DNA of 64,000 nt from Pseudomonadales bacterium (GTDB taxonomy: Bacteria; Pseudomonadota; Gammaproteobacteria; Pseudomonadales; Ketobacteraceae), in contig PAPM01000024.1 in assembly GCA_002708905.1 (NCBI GenBank), positions 124,001 through 188,000 of the forward strand. Direction: 5' to 3'. A model generated the notes under the pieces. The model was not told the DNA's origin, made no database searches, and saw nothing but the letters and a program-made list of their open reading frames with translations. The position numbers and the translations under genes were made by a program. This document shows positions 53,244 through 63,041 of the stretch, one piece after another (position 1 is the stretch's first letter; each line of letters opens with the position of its first letter).

Positions 53244-55268
53244 TTACGCGGCGTCCTTTTTGGTATCCAGGACGATATCCATAATGGTGTTCATGATGTC
53301 CATCAGGTCATAGTCCTTCGGAGTGAACACCTGCTGGATGCCTTTCTCCTGCAGAGCAGGGATGTCGGACTGGGGGATGATGCCACCCAGTACCACCGGG
53401 ATGGCCTCACGGGCGCCTTCTTTTTCCAATTCCGTCATCAATTGATCAATGATTTCGTTGTGGGAACCGGATAGCAGAGAGATGCCGATCACGTCCACGT
53501 CTTCTTCAATAGCAGATTGCACGATGTCCACCGCGCTCAAGCGAATACCGAAATAAATTACATCGAAGCCGGCGTGTTTGGCAGCAACGGAAATCATCTC
53601 GGCACCATTGGAGTGACCATCCAGGCCAGGCTTGCCCACTACGATGCGGGGGCGATGGCCGAACTGCTCCATGAACTGCTTTACTTTGGCCCGCACAGTT
53701 TGCAGCTTGTCGTTTTCCAGCGACAGCGTTTGCCCCTCGACCCCGGTGGGTGGTCGATATTCCCCAAACACCTCACGCAGGGTAGCCGCCCATTCGCCGG
53801 TGGAAACCCGCGCGTGGGCACAGGCAATGGAGGCTGCCATCAGGTTTTTGCCGGCTTCAGCATCGGCTTTCAACTGCTGCAGGCACGCTTGTGCTTTGGC
53901 TTCATCTCGATTGGCTTTGGTGGCTTCCAGTGCTTTCAGGGTTTCGGCTGCGGATTCTGGGTCCACTTTGAATACGCCGCCGTCGGCAGCTGAGAGCAGG
54001 GGCGAGGCAATGCCATCAGCCCAGCGGTTTTTGCCCACAACGACTTGTTCGCCGGTATTGATTTTGGCCATACGCTCAGCCTGGGAGATCACCAGCTGCG
54101 ACTTCATGTATCCGGTCTTGATGGCTTCCACACCGCCGCCGGCGTCCAGAATCTTCTGGATTTCTTCCTTGGCCTTGGCTTTCAGATCGTCCACTTTGGA
54201 TTGAACCACTGGAGAACCGTCAAACAGGTCAGGGTATTCCAGCAAGTCCGTTTCATAGGCCAGGATCTGCTGCAGACGCAGAGACCACTGTTGATCCCAG
54301 GGGCGGGGCAGGGACAGTGCTTCGTTCCACGCGGGAAGCTGCAACGCGCGACAGCGGGCATTGCGGGACAGGGTAACACCCAAGGCTTCAATCAGGATAC
54401 GCCAGGCGTTGTTCTCAGGCTGCTCTTCGGTTAGTCCCAGGGAGTTGACCTGCACGCCATAACGGAAACGGCGGTACTTGGCTTCCTTTACGCCGTAACG
54501 TTCCTGGCAGATTTCATCCCACAGTTCGGTAAACGCCCGCATCTTGCACATTTCTTCAATAAAGCGCATACCAGCGTTAACAAAGAACGATACCCGTCCG
54601 ACACAGCGCTCGAACTCCTCTGCGTTAAAGCAGTTTCGCTCCTTGATGGCATCCAATACCGTGATGGCGGTAACCAGAGAATAAGCCAGTTCCTGTACCG
54701 GCGTCGCGCCGGCTTCCTGCAGGTGATAGGAGCAGACGTTGGAGGGGTTCCATTTGGGGATGTTATTGAGGCAGTACTCGTACATGTCCACGATCAGCTT
54801 AATGGACTGATCCGGTGGGAATACATAGGTGCCGCGGGCCAGGAATTCCTTGATCAGATCGTTCTGGGTGGTGCCCTGCAACTTTGCCAGATCAATTCCA
54901 CGCTCTTCTGCCAAAGCGATATAAAGCGACAACAACCACATGGAGGTGCCGTTGATGGTCATGGAGGTGTTGATCTCATCCATGGCCATTTCATCAAACA
55001 GGATGGCGAAGTCATCCAGGGTGTTGATGGGCACGCCTACTTTTCCTATCTCAGGTCGGGCGATATCTTCATCCGAGCTGTAGCCACATTGGGTGGCCAG
55101 GTCGAAGGCGATGCTCAGACCAGTTTGGCCCTTCGCGAGATTGCTGCGATACAGCTCGTTGGAGGCGCGCACGTTGGTGTGGCCGGCGTAGGTACGAAAA
55201 ATCCAGGGGCGATCCTTACTGGGCTTGCCATCCTGATCGTAGATAATGTGCTCTTGCTTGTCGCTCAT
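53244..55268 (-). CDS. meaA: MeaA-type adenosylcobalamin-dependent ethylmalonyl-CoA mutase
   Basis: 674 residues. The N-terminal mutase barrel starts near DRPWIFRTYAGHTNVRASNE and includes LSIAFDLATQCGYSSDEDIA, typical of MeaA and not of the heterodimeric methylmalonyl-CoA mutase. The C-terminal cobalamin domain (about 539-665) has KPGLDGHSNGAE, with His552 as the lower axial ligand. It converts ethylmalonyl-CoA to methylsuccinyl-CoA in the ethylmalonyl-CoA pathway. It is downstream of mch and upstream of meaB with small gaps. Confidence 0.92.
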   Translation of the reverse strand: MSDKQEHIIYDQDGKPSKDRPWIFRTYAGHTNVRASNELYRSNLAKGQTGLSIAFDLATQCGYSSDEDIARPEIGKVGVPINTLDDFAILFDEMAMDEINTSMTINGTSMWLLSLYIALAEERGIDLAKLQGTTQNDLIKEFLARGTYVFPPDQSIKLIVDMYEYCLNNIPKWNPSNVCSYHLQEAGATPVQELAYSLVTAITVLDAIKERNCFNAEEFERCVGRVSFFVNAGMRFIEEMCKMRAFTELWDEICQERYGVKEAKYRRFRYGVQVNSLGLTEEQPENNAWRILIEALGVTLSRNARCRALQLPAWNEALSLPRPWDQQWSLRLQQILAYETDLLEYPDLFDGSPVVQSKVDDLKAKAKEEIQKILDAGGGVEAIKTGYMKSQLVISQAERMAKINTGEQVVVGKNRWADGIASPLLSAADGGVFKVDPESAAETLKALEATKANRDEAKAQACLQQLKADAEAGKNLMAASIACAHARVSTGEWAATLREVFGEYRPPTGVEGQTLSLENDKLQTVRAKVKQFMEQFGHRPRIVVGKPGLDGHSNGAEMISVAAKHAGFDVIYFGIRLSAVDIVQSAIEEDVDVIGISLLSGSHNEIIDQLMTELEKEGAREAIPVVLGGIIPQSDIPALQEKGIQQVFTPKDYDLMDIMNTIMDIVLDTKKDAA

Positions 55269-55292
55269 AATCCTGTTCCCGAAACAGTGGGC

Positions 55293-56480
55293 TTAACCGC
55301 GTTTTTTGATCACCAGGCGGCGTTCAATTTCAAAAATCTTGTCAGTAATTTTGCTCTTACCCAAGGCCTTCTTGTCGTTCTCTTTAATGAAGAGATCGGC
55401 CCCGTGTATTTCCAGAGCGGCGGCAGAGGTAATGTTCTTCACGCCGATAAACTGCATGGAGACAACACTGGCCACGTCTTTCAGGTCGCCAGGAGCGTCT
55501 TCCACTTGAAGAATGCGGGTGAGACCGAATACGGTATCGCCGGCAAAGGCAGGCTGGGTGTGGTAACCCTCGGTGAAGCCCAGTTCCCAGATGGCGTTTT
55601 CGGACAGATCCCGGCTGGCCAGGCCCTCCAGCCATGCATACACCAATCCACCGTAGACGATGGGATTGCCACTCATGGGGCCTGAGAGGCTTTGGCTGAA
55701 TACCTTGTCGTAATGCAGGGGATGAGTATTGCCCACCTGATAGGTCAGGGCAAAGTGCTCATCACTGATGGTGCGACCATTGTTGTGCACGATAATATCG
55801 CCCGGGGTGAAATCCTCCGCATAGGTGTTCCAGCCGGTGACGGTTTTTGGAACATGACGCAGGGCTGTGGGCAGACCATCCGGCAGGTTAACTGATGCAT
55901 CCTCCTGCCAGGGGAACGCAGGTAATTCGCCTTCCGCCACAGGCACGGTGGGCATACGATCGCCACGATAGGCCACCATCAGCTTGCGTTCGTATTGCAG
56001 TACCACTTCGCATCTTTGGTTTACACCCAAAGTGCGAATGGTGACGATGCCGGGTTTGTCTGCGCCTCGTTCCTTGCGATCCACCACCATGGTCATGGCG
56101 CGCACGGTATCGCCCGGGTAAACCGGGTTCAGGAACTGCGCATTGTAGTAGCCCAGGTTGGCGATCACCTTTTCGGAGTCGTTCTGAACGCCTAACGACA
56201 GCACCACATTGAATATCATCTGAGGGGAAGCAGGCAGTTTCTCAAAGCCATGGGCTTTGGCGTATTCCAGATCCAGATACAACGGGTTGCACTGCATGTA
56301 GGTGCGGGAGAAGAAATCGATATTGGACTGGGTAAACGAGAAACCGCGGGGATGCACGAACAGTTGCCCCGGGACATACTCTTCCAGATAGCGTCCGTAC
56401 TGAGGGTGACGCACTTTGTCCAGATTGATTTCAGTGCCCGGTGCCAGTTCGGTCTGTGCAGTAAATTTGATAGCCATCAT
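55293..56480 (-). CDS. mch: Mesaconyl-CoA hydratase, MaoC-like
   Basis: 395 residues, two tandem hotdog modules. The first has YVPGQLFVHPRGFSFTQSNI (about 35-55) and the second FTPGDIIVHNNGRTISDEHF (about 222-242), with the MaoC-type catalytic His/Asp region in VGNTHPLHYDKVFSQS. It hydrates mesaconyl-C1-CoA to beta-methylmalyl-CoA. The family assignment is helped by position between mcd and meaA. A second ATG at 56477 is equally possible as the start. Confidence 0.88.
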   Translation of the reverse strand: MMAIKFTAQTELAPGTEINLDKVRHPQYGRYLEEYVPGQLFVHPRGFSFTQSNIDFFSRTYMQCNPLYLDLEYAKAHGFEKLPASPQMIFNVVLSLGVQNDSEKVIANLGYYNAQFLNPVYPGDTVRAMTMVVDRKERGADKPGIVTIRTLGVNQRCEVVLQYERKLMVAYRGDRMPTVPVAEGELPAFPWQEDASVNLPDGLPTALRHVPKTVTGWNTYAEDFTPGDIIVHNNGRTISDEHFALTYQVGNTHPLHYDKVFSQSLSGPMSGNPIVYGGLVYAWLEGLASRDLSENAIWELGFTEGYHTQPAFAGDTVFGLTRILQVEDAPGDLKDVASVVSMQFIGVKNITSAAALEIHGADLFIKENDKKALGKSKITDKIFEIERRLVIKKRG

Positions 56481-56494
56481 TAATTCCTTTGCAA

Positions 56495-58165
56495 TTACGC
56501 TGCGCTTTCTACCAGGGCTTTGGCAATTACTTTCAATGCCAGGGTTTCTTCGGCACCTTCGAAAATGGACAGTACACGGGAATCAATATAGTAGCGGCTC
56601 ACGGAGGTTTCCTCGGCGTAACCCATACCACCGTGTATCTGCATGGCTTCTCGGCACAGCCACTCGGAAGATTTGCAGGAATACAGTTTCACCAGGCTGG
56701 CTTCCATCTGGCCTTTGCCTTCGTCCATCAAGCGGGCGACGTGGTAGGTGAACTGACGGGAGACCTGCAGCAGCATGGCCATGCGCGCAATTTTCACCAG
56801 GGTCAGTTGGTAATCGCCGATGGGCTTGCCGAATACAACCCGTTCCCTGGAATAATCCAGTGCGCGTTCAAAAGCGGCTTGCATGACACCGGTTGCCCGA
56901 GCTGCAGTTTGAATGCGACCACCCGCGAAGCCGGCCATGGTGTAGTAGAAGCCTTTTCCGATACCTTCTGCACCCCCCAATACATGGGAATCCGGTACGA
57001 AGTAGTTATCGAAAAACACGGTGAAAGAGTGCATGCCACGGTAGCCGATGGTGGGAATCGCTTTACCGGTGATGGTGCCACCGTTGGGTTGCTCGTGAGC
57101 GAAGGCGTGACCCGGGAAGCTGGGCTTTTCTACCAGGAACATGGTCAGGCCCTTGTGACCGGAGCTCATGTCGGGGTTGGTGCGGGCCAGGGTCAATAAC
57201 ACGCCGGCACGACCAGCGAAGGTACACCAGGTTTTCTCGCCGTCCAGTACCCAACCGCCTTCCACCTGAGTGGCTTTCAGTTTCATGCTGGCCACGTCGG
57301 AACCGAAGTTGGGTTCGGTCACAGCCACCGCATTCAAAGGTTCAGCCATAGCAAGTTTTGGCAACCAGTGTTGCTTCTGTTCTTCAGTACCGCCTTTCAG
57401 CAGGGCACGGGACATAATTTCCGGGCGGGTGATCAAGCTGCCTGCTGCACCCAGTGAACCGCGGGACAGTTCTTCCGTCACCACGATCATGCCCAGGTTG
57501 TCTTCGCTGTCGTCTGGTTGGATGCCGCCGTACTGCATGGGGATGGATAAACCGAAGCAGCCCAGTTCAACCAGCGGCTTCAGGATTTCATCCGGAATAT
57601 CCAGATCCTTGGTGTGGATGTGTTCCGCCAAAGGCATGACCACTTCACTGGCAAAGGAACGGAACTGATCACGCATCATTTCCTTTTCTTCGTCCAGCAT
57701 GTATTCACCGGTGAAGCCTGCATTTTCCAGCACTTCTTTACCGATGGCTTCCATGCTTGCGGTGGATAGATACTGGTTGATGAAACCATCTGCCTCATCG
57801 GAGTCCACAGAGGCCGCCAGCTCTGCCCGGTTGAAGCCGTAATCGCTGCGCCGTGCATTGAAACGGCTGCGTACATTCTGCAATGCTTCAGCGGCATATT
57901 GCAGTGCCAGACGCTCCTCGATGCGGTTGTCCTCACCACCTTTGGCATCCTTCACCATGCCACTGTAACCCAACATCACCTTGGCAGCGGTAATCTCCGC
58001 TTCGCAGTAAGCCAGTTCGTAACAGGCCAACTGCTTTTCATCCAGTTTGGAGCCGGAGACCCGGCCGTCCACGGAACTGAATGCCTTGAGGTTACTCAAT
58101 GCCGTATTGAGGGCGGATTGCGCCTGATCGATGAGGGTGCGTGCTTGGTCGATAGCTGAAGACAT
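56495..58165 (-). CDS. mcd: Methylsuccinyl-CoA dehydrogenase
   Basis: 556 residues from ATG 58165, with GGAGAT about eight bases upstream; a longer frame adds residues with no match. It has an additional N-terminal helical domain (about 1-150) with LACYELAYCEAEITAAKVML, which marks this acyl-CoA dehydrogenase subgroup. The core contains AVTEPNFGSDVASMKLKATQ, a substrate-binding WVLDGEKTWCTFAGRAG and the catalytic base region MQIHGGMGYAEETSVSRYY. It oxidises (2S)-methylsuccinyl-CoA to mesaconyl-C1-CoA. Confidence 0.9.
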   Translation of the reverse strand: MSSAIDQARTLIDQAQSALNTALSNLKAFSSVDGRVSGSKLDEKQLACYELAYCEAEITAAKVMLGYSGMVKDAKGGEDNRIEERLALQYAAEALQNVRSRFNARRSDYGFNRAELAASVDSDEADGFINQYLSTASMEAIGKEVLENAGFTGEYMLDEEKEMMRDQFRSFASEVVMPLAEHIHTKDLDIPDEILKPLVELGCFGLSIPMQYGGIQPDDSEDNLGMIVVTEELSRGSLGAAGSLITRPEIMSRALLKGGTEEQKQHWLPKLAMAEPLNAVAVTEPNFGSDVASMKLKATQVEGGWVLDGEKTWCTFAGRAGVLLTLARTNPDMSSGHKGLTMFLVEKPSFPGHAFAHEQPNGGTITGKAIPTIGYRGMHSFTVFFDNYFVPDSHVLGGAEGIGKGFYYTMAGFAGGRIQTAARATGVMQAAFERALDYSRERVVFGKPIGDYQLTLVKIARMAMLLQVSRQFTYHVARLMDEGKGQMEASLVKLYSCKSSEWLCREAMQIHGGMGYAEETSVSRYYIDSRVLSIFEGAEETLALKVIAKALVESAA

Positions 58166-58246
58166 TGGGATCTCCGTAATACTGTTTTGGTCGGGTACGA
58201 CCAGCGCCGTACCCATTTCATCATTTAAGCAAAATCGTGGCCGCTA

Positions 58247-59677
58247 TTAACCGTGGGCACGATTGGAAACGATGTGTACAAACGAACGGGATTTCAGTTC
58301 GCCCATGGTGATGCCAGTAGCGACAGCTTCTTCCTCAGTTATAGCACCGCAGGCAATGCCGCGCAGGAAGAAGTTCAGCAGGCCTTGTCCGGTTGCGGCG
58401 TCATCAAAGGTATTGCCCACCAGAGTAGCCTGGGCCGCTTTGTTGACGAAGGCTTCCAGGCGCTTGGACGCATCCGGCAGACCTTCCAGGAAGAAAGTGT
58501 AGACAGCGGCATAGCGGATAGGGAGTTGTCCGGGGTTCAAATCCCAGCCCTGATAATAGGCGTGTCGCAGGGAATGCTGGATGTTGTCGTAATGCAGTTT
58601 CCAGGCGGAATGCACCACAGCGGCATTTTCCAGCTGCTGTTGTGTGCTCAACTCACCCTTGTGTGGGCCTATAGGCATTACTGTCGTGGCACCGTCACTG
58701 ATGGTGAGGCCGGTGCCGGCACAGGCGACCTGCAAGACGTGGCGCGCGAAGTCTGATGCGGGATGAGTATGGGTCTGGTGAGCGGCTGTGATGTTGCAGG
58801 TGGCCGTGTAATCGTAGGTACCGAAAATGGCAGAACGGCAGCGGCCGCGAGCCGCAGCGGCCAGTAATCGAACCTGATTGGAGCCATCAGCGTCGATAAT
58901 GGCTTGAGTGGTTTCGATCATGATTTCCAGTTTCAGGGAATTCGGTTCATAACCACATTTCTCTTCAATGATGTCCAGCAGATCCGCCAGAGCCGCTACC
59001 TGCTCTGGGTGAGTCACTTTGGGCAAAGTGATAATAAAATTCTCAGGAACTTTGCCACCGGTTACTTCCGCCAATCGGGTGAGGAACAGGTCCAGGGTGC
59101 GCACAGATCGCTGACGGCATTCTTCGGTGAAGGTTTTGATGCGGATGCCAATAAACGGGGGCAGGGTACCTTCTTCCATACCTTTAGCCACTTCTTCTGC
59201 AGTGCGCACGGCATCAGCGTCTTCTTCCGCGTCTGGGCGGTTGCCATAGCCGTCTTCGAAGTCGATACGGCTGTCTTCGATAGGTTCATTGGACAGCTTT
59301 TTCACCACACGATCGTACACGGTGTAGGCCAACCAGGCGGCTGGGTTCGCTTCCTTCATCTTAAGCGGGTCAGCAGCAACTGCTTCACCCAGAATCTTGG
59401 CTTCCGCTGCCGTAGTGGGAAGGGAATCAGATCCACTCATGCCCAGAATACGCGCGAGAGCGCAAAAATCAGGTGCATAAGTGTCCAACGCTCGTTGGGC
59501 CAGGCTACCCAATTTCTGTGCTGCACCGGCTTTGTACAGATTGGCACCACCGTAAACCGTGTGCACAGGCTGGCGGTCGGAGGAGTCACCAGGATACAGG
59601 GAGCTGTGCTTTTGATTGGATTCAGCCAGTTTGGCCAGGATGGATTGGGTGTCAGAATCGGTCAGTGTCAGTTTCAT
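58247..59677 (-). CDS. Long CitE/HpcH-type aldolase, probable beta-methylmalyl-CoA lyase of the operon
   Basis: 476 residues, well beyond the about 320 of typical Mcl1 malyl-CoA lyases. The barrel signatures are RIDFEDGYGNRPDAEEDADA (about 139-158), FIGIRIKTFTEECR, LKLEIMIETTQAI and AAARGRCRSAIFGTYDYTAT. It looks like the DUF6986 group (annotated variably as aldolase). The operon carries every later step of the ethylmalonyl-CoA pathway except cleavage of beta-methylmalyl-CoA, so this gene is the natural candidate. It is first in the operon, 81 bases before mcd. The assigned reaction is inferred from context, not shown. Confidence 0.7.
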   Translation of the reverse strand: MKLTLTDSDTQSILAKLAESNQKHSSLYPGDSSDRQPVHTVYGGANLYKAGAAQKLGSLAQRALDTYAPDFCALARILGMSGSDSLPTTAAEAKILGEAVAADPLKMKEANPAAWLAYTVYDRVVKKLSNEPIEDSRIDFEDGYGNRPDAEEDADAVRTAEEVAKGMEEGTLPPFIGIRIKTFTEECRQRSVRTLDLFLTRLAEVTGGKVPENFIITLPKVTHPEQVAALADLLDIIEEKCGYEPNSLKLEIMIETTQAIIDADGSNQVRLLAAAARGRCRSAIFGTYDYTATCNITAAHQTHTHPASDFARHVLQVACAGTGLTISDGATTVMPIGPHKGELSTQQQLENAAVVHSAWKLHYDNIQHSLRHAYYQGWDLNPGQLPIRYAAVYTFFLEGLPDASKRLEAFVNKAAQATLVGNTFDDAATGQGLLNFFLRGIACGAITEEEAVATGITMGELKSRSFVHIVSNRAHG

Positions 59678-60004
59678 GCGTTACCCGTGCCCTTAAGAAG
59701 GTCCTTTAAACAAGCGTTTTAATTTCAGGCCGTGCGTTGTTAAAGCTTGATTTAAAAAGCATTTTTACAACAATACGGTGAAATGGCGGAATTCGAGAAG
59801 CCACATATTTTACCGGCCCCTACCAAAGAAAGGTAGATTATATAGTGGACCACCAGTCACGGCCATAATGTTAAGCCGCGAAATCCCTTTAACCCATTCG
59901 GGTGATAGGAACTGTTGGGGGTATCTTGATAAGCTTGCGAACCTAAATAAAGTACAAGCTAGACAACAATTTAACGACAAATAAAACCGGAAAGGGATTT
60001 GGTG
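59678..60004. other. Divergent intergenic region, ethylmalonyl-CoA operon / lipoprotein
   Basis: 327 bases without a supported gene. On the plus side a weak promoter is TTGATA (59926-59931), 16 bases, TAAAGT (59948-59953). On the minus side I see A/T-rich stretches near 59720-59770 but no box good enough to name. No hairpin or repeat stands out. Confidence 0.5.
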
Positions 60005-62065
60005 ATGGGCAATTTGGGGACGCTCCGGGCGCAGGGTTTTTTCGCGCTGCTGTTTTGTACGATAGTGAGTTTGACGGGCTGTGGTGGTGGTACCGGGCCC
60101 AGAATGGACTTGGGAGCCAATGATTATTTCGGGTTCCCGTGGCCAAACGATTTGCGCAGGAACGAAGCCGGAAATATTGATATTCAAGGGTTCCCAGGCA
60201 CCCAAAACCTTCTGCTGAAGTCGGTGCTGGAGCAAGGTGTTCCGTATATGCACGGCTTCGGCACCAATTCCGGTGTGATTTTCCAATTTAACGGTCCGTT
60301 GGAGCTCGCCTCATTACCAACTGCTGTAACTTCCCTGGAAGACGGAGCCCCGGTTATGCTGGTGAACCTGTCCCCGGAATCTCCCAATTATTTACAGCGG
60401 ATTCCGGTGCGGGCGCATTTTGATCCACTCAAAACGCTCTATCAGCCAGCTCATTTGCTTACCGTTTTGCCTGTACCCGGGTATGCCCTGGACCCTGATA
60501 CTCTCTACGGCGCTTTGCTGTTCAATGGTATCCTTGATGCGTCCGGTCAATCCATTCGACCTGCACCGCTCCTCAACACACTGGCAGCGGGCGAACGCCC
60601 GGAAACGATTTCAGCGTCAGACTGGAATGCGCTTGTTGATCAGTGGCAACAGATAAGTGCCTATGTTTCCGATCATACAGCGTGGAACCCTGGTCAGCTG
60701 GCCGCTTTTACCCTGTATCGAACGATGGATCCGACGACCTTCGCTTTTCCGGTAGCACAAGCGTTGGCTTCCATACCGGATGAGACAATCATTAATTCCG
60801 TTACCTTTACGAACAAAGGACTGATGTGTGGTTACTACAACCACATACCTTTGGAAGCGAGAGTTAATCTGCCGGTTTGGCAACAAGGTGTACACCCCTA
60901 CACCTTAAGGGGTGGAATGATTGAGGTTGATGAAACCACCGGAGTTGCTGTTCAGCAGGGTGTGGAAAGCACCCTGATGTCGATTCAGATCGGTTGCGCT
61001 GGCGGTGATACACCCAAGGTTCCCATGATATACGCGGATGGTACCGGTGCCGGTTATGTCTCGACGGATTTCGCCGGTGGATTTTATGATGCCGATGATT
61101 TTCAGCAGGTAGCGCTTTCGGTGGCGCCCCATCAGACCGATATAAGGGCGGCGCCTGTGCTTGCTGACTATGCAAAATTCCTTGCCAATTTCAACGTTGA
61201 CGTTGACAGCACCTTCTTTCAGGGCATCACGTTTTATAACCTGTTGAACCCTGCGGCCAACATTGGAAACCACATTCAGAGCGCAGCGGATCAACTCTAT
61301 CTGCGCCGAATTGCGGCACTACTGCCGGAGATTCTTGAGCGTAACGGGGTAGTGGACTTACCGTTGAATTACGATTTCTCCCAATTCAGTGTTCGTGACG
61401 ATATAGCCGTGTTGGGTGGGCACAGCCAGGGGGCCAGTATCGTTCCGCTTGCCATGGCGATGGACAATACCTTTAATATCGGCTTCTTAAGCGGTGCTGC
61501 TACCCATGCCTATTTTCAGGCGGTTCATCGGGGATCGATCCGGCAGGTTATTCCGGTGGTCTTGGCGGGCATTGTCGAGAATGAGGTGGATTATTATCAC
61601 CCGCTGATGCAGATACTGCAGACCATGCATGGGCCCGCTGACTCGGTTAATTACGTTCCCTATATGAAGCCCGACTTTATGCTGCAGGTGGCTGCGTATG
61701 ATGATCAGTGTATACCCAGGGAGGCAGCCGCCGCTTTGGGGCTGGCCATGATGCGGGCAGGTTACATGCAGCCTGCTGAGCCCTATACACGCCACGGGGC
61801 TTTTTTCGACCCGGACGGCGTGCTCGGCCTGACCGCAGATGATGATGTTGTATTTCCCGTTACAGAAGGCAACCTGGACAACGGTGGGGTAGGTTTGTTT
61901 CTTCAGGTGGATGGCGGACATCATTGGTATATGGCGTTGAATACCGGCCGCTCCTTCTTCGATCGAGCGACCGGTATTAACCCGGAGGAACCGGTGTCGG
62001 CTCCAAAATATAGTGGGTTTGGCGGCGGTTGTGATGTGCGCTATGAGCAGGGTTACAACCCGTAA
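60005..62065 (+). CDS. Large lipoprotein with alpha/beta-hydrolase-like motif
   Basis: 686 residues from ATG 60005; a TTG six bases earlier is possible. The signal ends in SLTGC, a lipobox with GGGTG after it. The N-terminal half (about 30-300) begins FGFPWPNDLRRNEAGNIDI, a feature of secreted lipoproteins of uncertain role in marine Gammaproteobacteria. The second half contains AVLGGHSQGASIVPLAMAMD, a GxSxG nucleophile elbow, and a possible acid/His region in QVDGGHHWYMALN. It could be a cell-surface lipase or esterase. No close family name is given. Confidence 0.7.
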   Translation: MGNLGTLRAQGFFALLFCTIVSLTGCGGGTGPRMDLGANDYFGFPWPNDLRRNEAGNIDIQGFPGTQNLLLKSVLEQGVPYMHGFGTNSGVIFQFNGPLELASLPTAVTSLEDGAPVMLVNLSPESPNYLQRIPVRAHFDPLKTLYQPAHLLTVLPVPGYALDPDTLYGALLFNGILDASGQSIRPAPLLNTLAAGERPETISASDWNALVDQWQQISAYVSDHTAWNPGQLAAFTLYRTMDPTTFAFPVAQALASIPDETIINSVTFTNKGLMCGYYNHIPLEARVNLPVWQQGVHPYTLRGGMIEVDETTGVAVQQGVESTLMSIQIGCAGGDTPKVPMIYADGTGAGYVSTDFAGGFYDADDFQQVALSVAPHQTDIRAAPVLADYAKFLANFNVDVDSTFFQGITFYNLLNPAANIGNHIQSAADQLYLRRIAALLPEILERNGVVDLPLNYDFSQFSVRDDIAVLGGHSQGASIVPLAMAMDNTFNIGFLSGAATHAYFQAVHRGSIRQVIPVVLAGIVENEVDYYHPLMQILQTMHGPADSVNYVPYMKPDFMLQVAAYDDQCIPREAAAALGLAMMRAGYMQPAEPYTRHGAFFDPDGVLGLTADDDVVFPVTEGNLDNGGVGLFLQVDGGHHWYMALNTGRSFFDRATGINPEEPVSAPKYSGFGGGCDVRYEQGYNP

Positions 62066-62067
62066 CC

Positions 62068-62898
62068 TCACTCGGCAGGTTGGGCCTGCTCTTTCACCTG
62101 TTGTGCCAGTTTGAGTTGGGCTTTCAAATGATTATCCAGGCTGTCCCTTTTGTAGTCCCACGCCAGGCGCGCTTTTTCATGGGGCATCAGCAGAAACTGG
62201 TTGGAATCGACAGCATCGTAAATCATCCCCGCAATGTCGTCGGCACTGAGATCACTGGAACCCGCCACCAGTTTCTCCAGTTTTACCGACGTGGTTTTGT
62301 CCGGGGAGCGCATGGATTCCCCCAAATTGGTTTTGAAGAACGAGGGGCACACGCAAGTCACTCCGATGCCCCAGGGTTGCAGTTCGGCCACCAGAGTTTC
62401 TGATAGAGAAATGACTGCTGCTTTTGATACGTTGTAATTACTCATGCCGGGAGGATTGAGTAAGCCGGCCATGGAAGCGATGTTGACGAGGTGTCCGGAG
62501 CCTTGTTCTTTCATAACAGGAACGCTGGCCTGACAACCCCGCAGCACGCCAAAGAAATTGATATCCATCACCCAGTCCCAGTCCTCACTGCTGACCCAGT
62601 CGAAGGGACCACCCGCAGCCACCCCGGCATTGTTGATCATGACATCTATACCGCCCCAGCGCTTTTGGGTCGCGGCCACAGCGGACTGAACATCCTCTGA
62701 TTTACGGACATCGCAGCGCTGATAGAACGCATCCACGCCACTCTGTTTCAGCTGATCCAGGGTTTCCTGGCCGCGCTCGTCGTTCAGGTCAACAATGGCA
62801 ACATGGTGCCCGTGACTGGAGAATTTGAGTGCAATGGCTTTGCCTAGTCCACTGGCACCACCGGTAATCAATACCCGCTTTGATCCTGACCGATCCAT
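62068..62898 (-). CDS. Short-chain dehydrogenase/reductase
   Basis: 276 residues. The NAD(P) loop is VLITGGASGLGKAIALKFSS (about 9-28), NNAG is present in VMINNAGVAAGGPFDWVS, and the catalytic Ser-Tyr-Lys set is in NIASMAGLLNPPGMSNYNVS with Lys two residues later. It is a classical SDR; the substrate is unknown. It is convergent with the lipoprotein gene with a two-base gap. Confidence 0.9.
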   Translation of the reverse strand: MDRSGSKRVLITGGASGLGKAIALKFSSHGHHVAIVDLNDERGQETLDQLKQSGVDAFYQRCDVRKSEDVQSAVAATQKRWGGIDVMINNAGVAAGGPFDWVSSEDWDWVMDINFFGVLRGCQASVPVMKEQGSGHLVNIASMAGLLNPPGMSNYNVSKAAVISLSETLVAELQPWGIGVTCVCPSFFKTNLGESMRSPDKTTSVKLEKLVAGSSDLSADDIAGMIYDAVDSNQFLLMPHEKARLAWDYKRDSLDNHLKAQLKLAQQVKEQAQPAE

Positions 62899-63041
62899 GG
62901 CGATCCCCTTGATATTTCGAAATTGGTATTAGGTTTTGTTCCCTGAAGCATGGTAGATCAAATTGTCTCGCAGTTGAACATTGCTTGAATACCTTTATGC
63001 CGTCTGCTAGTTTCTAAATCGCTGAGCCACCAAGGATTATT

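Noticed and set aside
54723-55685. 320-residue plus-strand open frame across the start of meaA and the end of mch
   Set aside because: Antisense to two clear genes with conserved motifs; no ribosome site or recognisable product.
58904-59722. 272-residue plus-strand frame over the lyase gene
   Set aside because: Antisense to a gene with clear CitE-type motifs; phenylalanine/glycine-rich without a domain.
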